Positions 27,555-38,569 of a stretch of 64,000 nt of DNA are shown here, piece after piece. The DNA comes from Cercis canadensis (lineage: Eukaryota; Streptophyta; Magnoliopsida; Fabales; Fabaceae), in contig QAOA01000527.1 in assembly GCA_003255065.1 (NCBI GenBank), positions 723,383 through 787,382 on the forward strand. Direction: 5' to 3'. Made by a program: the position numbers and the translations under genes. The notes below the pieces were generated by a model that searched no databases, was not told the origin of the DNA, and saw only the letters and a list, made by a program, of their open reading frames with translations. Every line of letters begins with the position of its first letter. Within the stretch, counting starts at the first letter, position 1.

Positions 27555-30500
27555 CGCAGAGAGAGAGAGAGAGAGAATTGTTCTGAGCAAAAAATGGACA
27601 CTGGACAGTGCGGGATAGGGTCAGGTAAAGAATAACAAGGCTAAAAGGAGCTGACTAAAGCGGTGGTAGGGTTCTTATAAAAGGAGAGAAAGGGCAAAAA
27701 GAGAAGAGGTGTCTGAGAGGCATTCACGTGACTTGATATAACAAAACAAATCAAAAAGAGACAAGAAAAAAAGAGGTGTTAGAATGCTACTACTCGACCT
27801 TCAGTATGACAAAACCCTATCTGCAGTTTTTCAGTCCTCACATACCACTTCAGACTGCACACACACACATACTATAATTACTAATTCAATATCACACTAT
27901 TATATCATATATCCATGTACCCTTTTAATTTCTAGATGATTTATAATCATATGGTCTTGTGTCTTGTGATATAAGATCTTCTACGCACCACATGCATTGA
28001 CTTCTCTGTGAACAATATTAATATTATTTGTAACTTTCTTACAAACGGCGTCTCCGGTTCATGTTAAGATCCATCCCTTTTCTGGGCTTTGGTTTTATGT
28101 CTTAAAAAGTGGGTAAGACATATTATAGATATCATAATCGCGATAATTGGCCCGGTTAATTGAACTGTTATTTCTTATCTCCAGTTATGTCATGCATGTG
28201 TTTGGCAGTTAATCTTTGACATATATTAATTATATATATAATGACTTTAGGTATCCTATTCAAAATATCTAAATTTATATCTCAGTTTTTGCGCTTGTAG
28301 GTCTCTATCTAGAGATAAGGTCAAGCAGAGTTTTTTTTCCTCTGTGGTGTGCATGGTGTGTTTGGAATTATCAGCTCAGACTGCAGAATTTGTAAGAATA
28401 ATTGTAATGGGAAAAATGGCTGGAGGTGAGGATCACGGAGATCTGAAGAGATGGGTACATATATGCAAGAGAGGAGGTAGCCTCCTTAATCTAGCCAAAA
28501 GACATCAAATGCTCACACTGCAGGGACAGTCTTGTGACAGAGACAGCCTCTTAGTCCCCACACACCTTTAGCCATCAATCATATACACCCCACTCTCTGT
28601 GAAAACTATAGATGTCAATTAATTAATCTCAGTACCCTTAATTTGTTAGCTCTCTCAGAGAGAAAGCTGAATAAGAAACAAACTAAACGGCGATTGGCTA
28701 TGCTATGAACCTATATATAACTATGTGCTTGAGAAGTGGAATCGGCTGCAATAGATATGTGAATTAAGTTTTCACTTTGGCTTTTAGGACAATCTGATCT
28801 CAGATATCCCAACTCTAGCGACCAGCTCACATGAGCAAGCAATGATTATTTGTGCTCCCTATCCCAACTCTAGCAGCGCACTTAAATCTAATGAGCATTG
28901 ATTCAATATATGAAACTAACCATATATATATATATATTTTTCCCTTTAGAATTTGAGCTACACAGCAGGTTATTCTATCCCCTCTCAAATCCTATCACAA
29001 GCACTTTTAATTAATGAGATTTTAATAATTCTCTATGCTCAACTATATTGTGTGTGTATAGATATATATGCGCTAAGGAACCATGTATATATCTGTGTTT
29101 TATGTTAGGCATAGATTTTCATTAATCTGGGGTCAAATGGTTCAACATATATATGCCGTACAAAACACAAAAACTATCAGACATGTCGCGACCAGGTCAT
29201 AATAATCTGCACCCATGAAAACAACATTGAAGATTGAAGGTTTGGCAAATCATTAGGAATAAGACGGGAGAAGATAAATGATCCCCATATTACTATGGGA
29301 TACCTTGCTAAGTAATGAGAATCACAAAGGGTCCATGTGGTTGCTTTTGGCGCCACTCATGTAGGGGTTTACGTGGAAATTGAAGGCTTGTTGATAATGT
29401 TGGTTGACCAGATAAATTTTACATAAATCTGGTGAGCGCAGGGCCTAATCTACATAAATAATTTATATGATCAAGAAGGAAGCTACGTATGATAGATATG
29501 AATCACTGCCTGGAGAAGATTATATCTGTTACATTGATGGTGAGGGCTTTGTCTCAACATAACAGGCAATGAAATGCAAGTGGTAGTCTTTAAATGGGAG
29601 GGGCCATGGTATTTGAGTAAATGACAATGTGAACATACGGTGCCCCAAGGACACCTCTCTCTGCACGCTTTTCTGTTGCCGCTTCAAATTCAGATCTAAC
29701 ACCTCCTTTACCTAGCTAACAACAGTTTTTTTTTTTTAAAAAAATTAAATACTAATGTCTCGTAATCGCTCTTTGACCTTAATAATACATTTCATAAACT
29801 AAAAAAAAAAAACAAATTCTAACAACATGGGGTCCACTAGACATGCCATATCTCACGTGACATGTTTAGTGGGGACACGCCGCATGAGATCCGGCGTATC
29901 TCATGTGATAGAAGAAAGAGAAAAATGTGTGAAGATGAAATAGAGAAAAAGAAGTTAAAAGTGAGAGAGAAATGGTAAATGGTGGCCACACGTGAAGAAA
30001 GAGAAGAAATGGTGAAGATAAAAATGAAAAGAGAGAAGATAAAAGTGAAAATGAAATGAAAAAATTAGACACACCAGATTTTAAGCAGTGTGTCCCCATT
30101 GAACATGCCACATGGGATACAGTGTATTCAATGACTTCACGCTATTAGATTTTATTTTATTTTTAATTTTTAAAAAATATAATATTTAAATAAATAATTT
30201 TAAAAATATAATAAATAAATTTATAATTATAATATTGAGATCAAATAAACTTCCTAACAACATAATAGCTATCGTATGATTCAACTTTTAAAGTTTTTTT
30301 TTTTTATTTTTTGATAGATGCAGATGCCATCTTTCTTGAAGGACGAAAAGGCATTTATGAACGAATGTTTGGCTGCGTCATATCATCAGCTTTAACATAA
30401 TTTCTTACGCCACATTCTCATCGGGATATTTATTACGAGTTTACTTTCAATTTAAAATATTTAGATTTATTTGCATGAAGAATGCTATTGATATTTTTTT

Positions 30501-30970
30501 GGGTTACATAATGTGACAAATACAAAGGGAGGCAGCAAAGGCATTGACCCCTCGTGTTTCAATTTTATTTTTAATTTTTTACAAAATTTCTTAAAAAAAA
30601 TTAAGATTTTTATATTTTTGTAATTTAGCCTTTTACTTTTATAATTTGGCCTCCCCATTAAATTATTTTTAGATCCGTCATTGTTACATTAATCTTCATA
30701 TAGGCATAGATATTTTTTTTAATATGTGATTCTAATTTTATCTGTTTAACATTTTACCAACTCTTTCTAATTGGGTGTCCATCCAATTTTTGTTTTGCTA
30801 CTTCTATGTATAGTGCAAGAAACTAAAAAAAAGAAAAAATTGGCCATATTTTTCCATGAAATTTGGAAAACGCAAATACTTATAGATTAGTGAGAGTAGT
30901 ATCATTATTCATCCACATCACACACCACAAATACCTCATACAGATACGGGCCATAAGCCTAATTATCCTC
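27555..30970. other. Intergenic: GATA promoter and transposon-bearing DNA
   Basis: Starts with the GATA gene 5' leader, including a (GA)n tract at about 27558-27574. Further out are TA runs (for example 28921-28938) and the MITE at 29771-30245. The frame at 28344-28571 has no domain. Nothing else is supported. Confidence 0.5.
29771..30245. mobile_element. MITE related to the elements at 38114 and 46973
   Basis: The left end (tttgaccttaataatacattt) and the reversed right end (tttgatctcaatattataatt) match each other and the ends of the element at 38114. The core shares catgggg.ccactagacatgc and ggacacgcc words with that element. A purine-rich AGA block occupies the middle. Target duplication not clear, so borders are approximate. 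Confidence 0.5.
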
Positions 30971-31103
30971 GGCCCAATTGTAAGACCAATCTCCGGGGTC
31001 CAAAAAATATATCCTTCTGGGCTAATGGGCTGAGTAACCTGCTCTCCTGGGCCTAGGGCCCATGTTGAGTTTGGACTTTATCAACTTCTACCAATTGGGC
31101 CCA
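30971..31103 (+). promoter_or_regulatory. Cluster of site II (TGGGCC/T) promoter motifs
   Basis: Six TGGGCY motifs on either strand fall within about 130 bases: 30971-30976, 31018-31023, 31026-31031, 31048-31053, 31057-31062 and 31096-31103. In Arabidopsis such clusters are typical of promoters for ribosomal, mitochondrial and proliferation genes bound by TCP factors. The cluster ends about 70 bases before the ATG of the small two-exon gene, which supports transcription of that gene. A divergent minus-strand transcript cannot be excluded. Confidence 0.6.
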
Positions 31104-31173
31104 TCCAATTTTACAGAGAAGAACCGGTAACTTCTAAAATTTCAATTGTAAGAAAATATTTCCCAAACTCAGA

Positions 31174-31612
31174 ATGGCGGATGCGTCGGCACATCTTCTA
31201 CCAAATTCAGGTACCATCTTCTTCTTCATTCAGCAAAGAAACTTAGCCAATCCATAGGTAAGAAAAAAATTCCAAGAGAGAGAAATACGAAAGAAGAAGA
31301 AGAAGAAGACGAAGAAGAAACTGAAGAAAGAGAGAGAGAGAGTGATTTTAGAGACTTTTTGAGAATCAACATATCCAGATTTTTTTTTTTCCTTTACTTA
31401 GCACAAATTCATAAAGGACTTTTTTGCTAGGTGGGTGGCGAGTGAGTGAAGCTTCCCCCTTCATTGTTATTCCCAAATCTGGTGTGGGCTTTGTTTTTTC
31501 TCCTGGATCGTTGGTGGCGGTTCTAGACTTCGAGTACATCCTAGAAGAAGAAGGGGTTGTGGCGTATGGGCCTATGGGGTATATGGGCTGCGGACTCTTT
31601 ACCAAGTTTTGA
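31174..31612 (+). CDS. Small two-exon gene, 72-residue protein of unknown function
   Basis: Exon 1 is 31174-31210 (ATG, 12 codons plus one base, donor CAG|GTACC). Exon 2 is 31431-31612 (acceptor TTTTTTGCTAG, stop TGA). They join in frame with no adjustment to a 72-residue protein. It begins MADASAHLLPNSGGWRVSEA, then has SPFIVIPKSGVGFVFSPGS, an acidic EYILEEEG and a Gly/Tyr/Met-rich end (YGPMGYMGCGLFTKF). Exon 2 has no early ATG of its own, so splicing is needed. No transmembrane segment or known domain stands out and I do not recognise the family. The clean frame match, the pyrimidine-rich acceptor and the site II cluster just upstream are the evidence that it is a gene. The 220-base intron carries a (GAA)n/(GA)n tract. 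Confidence 0.65.
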
Positions 31613-33549
31613 GAGTGTTTTTTTTCTTTTTGTTCCTTTTATCTGTTTTCTTTTTTATTAGTTTCTTTCCCTTTTTTTCTTATAATTTAATTTTATACTA
31701 AAATAAAAAGAATAAATAATAACAGGTCAACTTAAAAATAAAATAATGTTCTTTTTATTTTATAAGTTTCTAATTTTTATGGGTAATAATTATTATGATA
31801 ATTTTTTTGATATTTTTAACTCTTATTGTGATAATTTATGAACACTTAAAAACACAAAGAAGCTTGTGAAAAAAAATAAAAGAATCATCTTGTTGCAAGA
31901 AAGCCCAGCACATCCATCCTCTGAAAATTATCCAACAAATCACCGGAAACACAAGAGACGAATTTAGCATATTCAATTTCTAATAAAATATTCTGGGACA
32001 CCACTTCATATTTTAAAATGTTCTTTGCCTTTTTTGCAAACCACATTACTTAAACTTACAATTCCGGTAGCTGGTCCATTTATTTGTCAGAAAAAAAAAA
32101 AAAACCGAGGAATGAATTTGGCTGAGGTAGGATAGCATGCATGTAGCAATTGTGAAACTTGACTGTGACAATCTTTCTGCAAGTAAAGGGACATATTGAT
32201 ACAACAATAGAGAGAATATGCATAGAATTGAGTATAGAAGTAATTTAATAGCATAATATAAGTGATAATTGGGGTTCAACGCTTGAGGCCCCACAGGCCA
32301 CAGCCATAAATGGCATATTAAAATGGGCGTATTAATGAAAAAGTGACTCTTGTTAAGGAAACCTATACCTAAATCAGGAGGCATTGAGAGGGATGGAGAT
32401 GGAGCGTGGTCCCAATTCCTACACCTACCAAGAGGACAGACACAGAGAAGAGACTGTCCTCTTGGTAGAGTGGACCAAATATGTTTCTTCCTTATATAAA
32501 CGCCTTATGAATACAGACTACACTGCAACCAAGTCTTGCTTCCTCCCTAACTGAAGCCATATTCAGATGAGCTTTCTCCCATTTTAACATTTCGTACTAA
32601 TATGTACAACTAGTTTGTTCAGATGTCATGTCCTGCTATGCACTCCAAATCAGCATTCAGCAATGGGATGGCACTGGCAGTATCAAGTTCAATGAGTATG
32701 TAGATTGTAGTTGTGGTTCATAAATGGGGGAAGGGGGGTTAACTTCCCTCCGTTTACCCTTCTTGTGTTTGAGGAAACATACAAACCAAAAAAGACTCTA
32801 AACACTTGTTTGTTAGCAAATGGCAAAAAGCCAATTCCAAATGATGGCGTCTCAAGGGTATTTAATTAGCGCTGAAAACTGCAGTCTTTTCAAATCAAAT
32901 CAAGTCCACGTCAATTTATTATTTCATGATGCGTCTAGGCATATGCCACTGCTAGTGATGGAGCAAATAGGCAAACAAGAGCAAGTTCTCTCAACTTCAA
33001 AATGGGTTCATTTATGAAATTAAAGAATTTTGGTGGGATTGTGCTCCGTCCATTAATGAGTCTCACCTCCAAGCAAGAGTTGTAAGAGCACCATAAAAAT
33101 GGAACCTCAACAGATATATGTGAGGATTAATTAGTGCACATTAAAAAAGAAACCTCACACTGCTGCATATACAAACCTGGCCATGAAGAGTCCAGTTTAG
33201 CAAATATAGTTGTATTAAGCTAATGGATTTTAACATCATTTTCAGTGTTGAAGATGGCATAAGCAAATCAAGTTAATCGAGTCTGGTATTGAAGGCAACA
33301 TGATTTCACAAGGGTGTAAAACTAGAACTAAAACTAGAAGAAAACAAGTCGCATTGATTAAAGGCAGAGGCAGAGCGTTTTACTTTTCCATCTAGTACTA
33401 AACTAGTATATTGGACCTCTACTACTTCTACTACTACCATTACAACTTACAATCACGATGCACACAACCTTTGGATCAGTTGGATCCGATCTATACGGTT
33501 AGGCCCCACCATAACATGGAAAGAAACGAACATAATTTTTCTCTCTCAT
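31613..33549. other. Intergenic between small gene and acidic-protein gene
   Basis: Holds the 3' flanks of both neighbours, a perfect 15-bp hairpin at 32425-32468 and a TATA-like tatataaa at 32493-32500. The frames at 32046-32384 (minus) and 32820-33017 (plus) lack domains and are not called. Confidence 0.5.
32425..32468. repeat. Perfect inverted repeat: 15-bp stem, 14-nt loop
   Basis: ctaccaagaggacag at 32425-32439 is exactly complementary to ctgtcctcttggtag at 32454-32468, with loop acacagagaagaga. The stem extends by cac/gtg with one bulged base, and ggtcc/ggacc lie further out. A TATA-like box follows about 25 bases downstream. It could be a small-RNA hairpin, a protein binding palindrome or a transposon remnant; it matches no microRNA I know. 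Confidence 0.75.
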
Positions 33550-34038
33550 TCAAAACCACTGTCTACTCTCCAGTTGACCCCAAGTAAGCACTCTTCCCAG
33601 CCACTCATCATCAAGATCACCACCATCACACCCCTCCATTTTCTTCTCCTCTGCCTCTAAACCCACTCCAAATCCCACCGACTCATCACTTCCTCCCTTT
33701 TCTGTCTCCGGTAACCCGCCGGCGATACTGATCCCCGCCATCACCGTCGAAGCAGAGTCCGAAACAGAGGCCCCACAGCTTCCATTCTTTCCTTTATCGA
33801 TGAAAAGCGGCGACACGGGTGAAGAGGAAGACGGCAATGGTGTGCCTGGCGAGGAGGCCGGTCCGGTGACAGGTGAGCATGTGATTTCCTTGTACAACTC
33901 TTGCATCACCTCCTCTATCATTTCTTCTTCAAAGGAAAACTGCCCAGTTTCGGTGTCCGATTCTGTCAGAAGCTCATGAAGCTTTCCGGTGAGGTCACCA
34001 ACTATGATACCTTCTTTAGACTCTGGAGTTTCTTCCAT
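33550..34038 (-). CDS. Acidic plant protein of unknown function, 162 aa
   Basis: Single uninterrupted frame, ATG at 34038, stop at 33552-33550. The protein has an acidic amphipathic block (EEEMIEEVMQELYKEI, about residues 38-53), a Pro/Ser-rich linker (SSPGTPLPSSSSPVSPLFID), a glycine-rich middle, an acidic stretch, and a C-terminal segment DDEWLGRVLTWGQLE. No signal peptide, membrane helix or catalytic motif is seen. The helical block looks like that in small uncharacterised plant proteins, but I cannot name the family with certainty. The codon use is GC-richer than the flanking DNA and the leader upstream has purine-rich tracts, both fitting a real gene. Confidence 0.75.
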   Translation of the reverse strand: MEETPESKEGIIVGDLTGKLHELLTESDTETGQFSFEEEMIEEVMQELYKEITCSPVTGPASSPGTPLPSSSSPVSPLFIDKGKNGSCGASVSDSASTVMAGISIAGGLPETEKGGSDESVGFGVGLEAEEKKMEGCDGGDLDDEWLGRVLTWGQLESRQWF

Positions 34039-34924
34039 GAAGCTAGCTCTGAATAAGGCAAGAAAGAAACGGAAACAGGGGAAGAGAAAGAGAGGAGAGG
34101 TTCAAGTGTGATGGTGGGTGCGTAACGCCTAAAATAGGGGGCTCAAAATTGAAAGTGAGGTGCCACGCTGGCAGCTTGGTAGTTGTGGTGGTGCTGACGT
34201 GGTAGATCTTAATGCTGTGGCAACTGGGGAATCCTATCTGACGAATAGTACTGCCAAAGCACCAGTCTTCGCGGTCCTGTCAGCTTCAACGGAGGGGACA
34301 ATATTTTCGTGCTATACACCTCTATCATGCTTCATTAACATGAATCCTAGACCATTGGATTTTCGCTTCCCTTCCTTGCAATACAATCCAACGGTCAACT
34401 TTAGAGATGGGCATACAGCTGAGCAGTGTGTTGGAAAAACAGCGAGTGTAAAGACAAGAACGCCTCGAGAAACACGATTTATCGAATTGACGAAATTAAC
34501 CCCAATTAACTTGCTGTTTTGTTGCCTTGCTCAGACAGCTCCTACCAGCACAATATTAACTTTAACTACTACGTCATGCTCATTAGTAGCAAAAAAAACC
34601 AAAAAGAGACGTCAGCTACTCAAAATAAATGCTTTGTATGTGAAGAGCGTTTTTAAAACTGCGAAACCCTTGTCACGCTCTTCGGAAAGGCGTAATCCCC
34701 TTTTTTGAGCACAAACAACCAGTTTGACCATGTTTTCTTTTTTTATTTGTTTTTTAAAGACAGTTACGCCCTTAAGAACCGCGTCACCTAACTTCCCATT
34801 ACTTTAATCTATAGAAAAATAAAAATAAAACATTCAGACGCTATTTAGAACAATAATATTATAAAAACTATAATAATTTTAAAAATTATATTTTTCTCTT
34901 ATCTCATAAGTTGAAGTTCACATA

Positions 34925-37194
34925 TAGAGCTGTTAAGATAGGTCGGCTGGCCACCAAACAGAATGGGGAGGGTTGGCACGCCATTTGGACTGGTTGAAAA
35001 AATCTCAACTTAACTCAATCTACTGTAGATTATGGCCAGTTTGCCTAAAATAAAAAAATAAAAACATCAAATCAATGACAATAACAACAAGACAACAATC
35101 ACAACCACATTAATTGAAGCATTTGAATAAATAATTTTTTATCACATAATTCAAATCATTCAAAAAGACCAAAACTAATTAAATAGTCTAATAAAGTAAC
35201 AAATAATTATCAAATAACAAATAAAAAATTATGTGTGCCTTATAATCTTTCAGTGTTTGATTCTTTTTAAAAAATTATTTTTGCTTTTTTTCTCTTCTAG
35301 ATGAGATGTTTTTCATTAAACTATAAATATTTTTTGATGAATAGTAGACCAAGCATAGGAAAATAAAATGTTTTTTGCACTAAGCACTAGAAATGAGAAG
35401 TTAAATTTTCTACAACAAACAAAAAATGTTATATATATTAAAAAAAATGAAACACTTTCTAGCATGTTACTTTTCATAAAATAAACTAAGCTTAATTAAT
35501 CCTAAGGTAAAAAATTGAAGAAGATTGCAGAATGGAAGCTAGCAAAAGGTTTACTTGAGAGTGAAGCATTGGAGATAATTACCACAAATTATGAAGATGG
35601 TAAAAGTGTTAGCAGCAAAGGTATTACTACTCTGTTTAGCTACTTCACAACAAATGATTTACCAAAAGATGGAAAATAAGAAAATTGAGTAAAAGATGTT
35701 TCAAGAAAAGTAATAGAAGCAAATGATGAAAAGGAGGAAACTCCAAGTGATCATCATCAAGGACTCAACCCCTAATGCCTAGTGCATGCACACTGAACTC
35801 TCTTTATTTTCTACATATGCACTTTATTTTGCATCAACAAGAAAAGGAGGAAACCAATAAAAGCAGCATATTTAAGGTCAATGAAAGGAAACATATGCGT
35901 GGAAATTTATTGACTGTGTTATGATATATATGTAAACAAATTCAAAACCAAGCTAGCATAACACACATCAAATTACATATTAGCTAAACTTATTGAGACA
36001 GTTAAGAGAGAAATAAAGAAAGAAAAGTAAAATTAAATAAATTAAAATTTGGTCTTCAAAGATGAATAATCATGCTTATAAAATAAAATTTCTTACGAAA
36101 ATACAGATTTTAGCACCACAACATCAATTCAACTCTTTTATCAGCCATATAAAGAGTCCCTCCTCCCCCAAGAAATCACCCATTCAGTGCAGTGAAACAT
36201 TCATGAACAAATGAGCAGGACTGGGAAGTTTGCAAACTTAATTTGACTCAGCATTATCAACAGGATTGAAGCTATCACAAAGGGGTTAGAACTTTACTTT
36301 ATTCAGTGCTTGGAAAATGGAACAGCGGAAGAACAAATAAGTATCATTCAATTAAATCTAGCTATTGTTGCACCAGTTCAAAATTATTAATTGTGGTCCT
36401 AATTAATTTTGAAAATCTTGTTCTCATAATCATATAGTAAATCAAGTACTCTCTAATTTGAAATGGTTTCTCAATCATTGTGGAAAGAGAAAGAGAGAAC
36501 TCACACCATATAGCAAACCCAAAAGAAAGAAACGATCGACAACAGACAAACAAATATATGGCATCAACCTATCATATAGTATCCTAGATTATACATGGCT
36601 TTTATCTATGGAGTGAAGCAGTGTCTTCCACCTGAATATTGAATTCAATAGTCCAAAATTAAATAAAATCAAATGAATATTAAGCAATTTATTTAGACTA
36701 TCCTAAATGTGCATGAATTCGTAAACAAACAACTTAAATTCACTAGATCAAACACATAACAAGTTCAGACAACAAAGGGATTTAAGCACAACATACCCAA
36801 AAAAATTCACCAACAACGACAACAACTCAACCCAATGCGTGTGAATGCGATGGAGCAACAACGAAGATGGTCGGCGCCAGCGGTGATGGCGTGCGAATGA
36901 GGTGATGGCTGGCGGTGAGGTACGATGCGTGCAAGAGAGTAGAGAGAAAAGGGAGAGAGTCGAAAAACTGAGAAAGTGACAAATAGAAATGGAAATTTGG
37001 GGGTTAGAGATTTTTGATTTAAAATGTTTTTTTTTTTTAAAATTAATTTGCGGGTTAACCCGTCCCACCTTGCCCTCAACCCGCACCCAAATGGGGCGGG
37101 CTTAGAAACCCGCTTTTAAATGGGACAGTAAAACTTTAACCCAACACAACCTGTTTGCATGGTGGGCCGGACCCAACCCATTTTGACACCTTTA
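34925..37194. mobile_element. Probable non-autonomous hAT-like element (2.27 kb)
   Basis: The left end tagagctgttaagatagg and the reversed right end taaaggtgtcaaaatggg agree at 13 of 18 positions, in the TAGRGGTGTCAA style of plant hAT elements. Subterminal GC-rich repeats (gggcggg, ccggcccacc, cccaaccca) are also typical. Flanks ttcacata and ttcacacc (34917-34924, 37195-37202) match at 6 of 8, fitting an old 8-bp duplication. No transposase frame is left. The borders are an inference. Confidence 0.45.
35515..35679 (+). pseudogene. Coding-like gene fragment inside the hAT-like element
   Basis: An open stretch of 54 codons ending in TAA reads KKIAEWKLAKGLLESEALE and later SKGITTLFSYF, with codon-like composition standing out from the AT-rich surroundings. 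There is no start codon at its left end, so it looks like the 3' end of a coding region. SKGITTLF resembles a PCNA-interacting (PIP-box) motif such as that at the end of RNase H2 subunit B, which is a guess only. Likely a captured or processed gene fragment. Confidence 0.35.
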
Positions 37195-37339
37195 TTCACA
37201 CCACATCTTAGACAAGTTAATTGGTTCTCATTAAATGAATACAAATCAGATGTTGCCAGGCCACAAGGCTTCATGAAGTCCATCTCACTTGAAAGCACCC
37301 CTATTCTCTTTTTGGGGTTTTTTTTTATTTTAAAAATAN

Positions 37340-37725
37340 TAGTTTCTTTATATCCATAAAATTTTTAATTTTGATTATTTTGTCTTTAAGTCAATTTTTC
37401 AAGTCTATTTTATGGTGTAAAACTATCTAATTCATAATTCAATTATTCAGATTGAAGAATTACGTCTTGTGAACATCTCCACAAAATTTTAGTTCAATCT
37501 AATGATGAATGAATCTAGATCTGTGGTTAAATAAAAACTTATAGTTTTAATATTTTTGGTTCAGTCTCACAATTTGATCGAGCAAAAATTTTGTAGGTAG
37601 ATTTGCAAGACACAACTATTTAATCTGAATTGTAAGATTATGAATTGAAAAACTTTACACCTTAAATTAGATATGAGAAATGACAGAATAACCAAAATTA
37701 TATATTTTATGAATATAAAATGACT
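37340..37725. mobile_element. Palindromic MITE-like element
   Basis: The left half (from tttatatccataaaatt through ggtgtaaaactatctaattcataatt to ttgtgaacatctcc) is mirrored by the right half read on the other strand (tttatattcataaaat, ggtgtaaagttt, aattcataat, ttgtgtcttgcaaatctacc). The arms are about 150 bp each with roughly three-quarters identity by eye. An N lies at 37339, exactly at its left edge. No target duplication could be fixed. Confidence 0.55.
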
Positions 37726-37828
37726 AAATTATTTAATTTTAAAATAGAATGACCAAAAAATTTATATTATTAAAATAAGAGAACCAAAATTACAATTAAA
37801 TATTTATACTATTTTCTCTCCCTAGCCA

Positions 37829-38034
37829 AGTTTTTCTTTTAATTTTTGAAAAAAGTTTAGCTTTATTCACACACTTCCCAAGAACATGACCTGATAATTA
37901 AAAAAAACATATGTCATTGGAGGAGAAGTCATNAGTTTTTCTTTTAATTTTTGAAAAAAGTTTAGCTTTATTCACACACTTCCCAAGAACATGACATAAT
38001 TAAAAAAAACATATGTCATTGGAGGAGAAGTCAT
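37829..38034. repeat. Tandem direct duplication of ~100 bp joined by one N
   Basis: 37829-37932 and 37934-38034 are the same sequence (starting agtttttctttt and ending gaagtcat) apart from a 3-base indel, with the N at 37933 exactly between them. This is the pattern expected when two overlapping contig ends are joined without merging. A true tandem duplication is the less likely alternative. Confidence 0.85.
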
Positions 38035-38113
38035 GTCTTATAATGATGTCATGCTCACTTTTCTTTTTTGTTCAATATTAGTTGATTCATATGACTATAT
38101 GGCAATAATTTAG

Positions 38114-38569
38114 GGCTAATTGATATGAATATTACATTTTAGTAATAAAAGTATACATTTATCATATTTTTTTAATTTAATTATCTAAATATTACAATTT
38201 AAAAAAAAAAATTCAAACATGTGGGGACTACTAGACATGCTAATGACTATACGACATGTCCACATGGGACACGCCAATAGCCATTTGGCGTGTCCCTTCA
38301 TAGTCAAATTTCCTACCTTCTAATTTTGACTAATTGTAGTTTTTTTTTTTATTTATTTATTTAAGACATCAAGAAAGGACACATCATGGGCTATCGGTGT
38401 GTTCGACGTGGACACGCCATTTGGCCACTGGCGTGTCCGGTAGTCCCCACATGTCGGTCATGGTTTTTTTTTTAATTATTTTAAAACTATAATATTTAGG
38501 TAATTAAGTTAAAAACTGTTATAGGTTAGTAAATTTGTTTGTAAAGTATAATATTCATGTCAAAGAGCC
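38114..38569. mobile_element. MITE with ~100-bp terminal inverted repeats
   Basis: The left end (ggctaattgatatgaatatta) and the reversed right end (ggctctttgacatgaatatta) match, and complementarity continues for about 100 bases. The core has inverted gggacacgccaa/ttggcgtgtccc words and ctactagacatgc, shared in part with the element at 29771-30245. No coding capacity. Target duplication is not preserved. Confidence 0.65.

Noticed and set aside
32046-32384. 112-codon minus-strand frame
   Set aside because: Leu/Phe/Tyr-rich low-complexity translation from AT-rich DNA, no domain, no clear promoter in that direction.
34160-34708. 182-codon plus-strand frame
   Set aside because: It lies in the upstream region of the acidic-protein gene; composition is not coding-like and no domain is seen.
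36748-37086. Minus-strand frames with Ser/Leu/Arg-rich translation
   Set aside because: They lie within the hAT-like element's purine-rich subterminal region and resemble no transposase.
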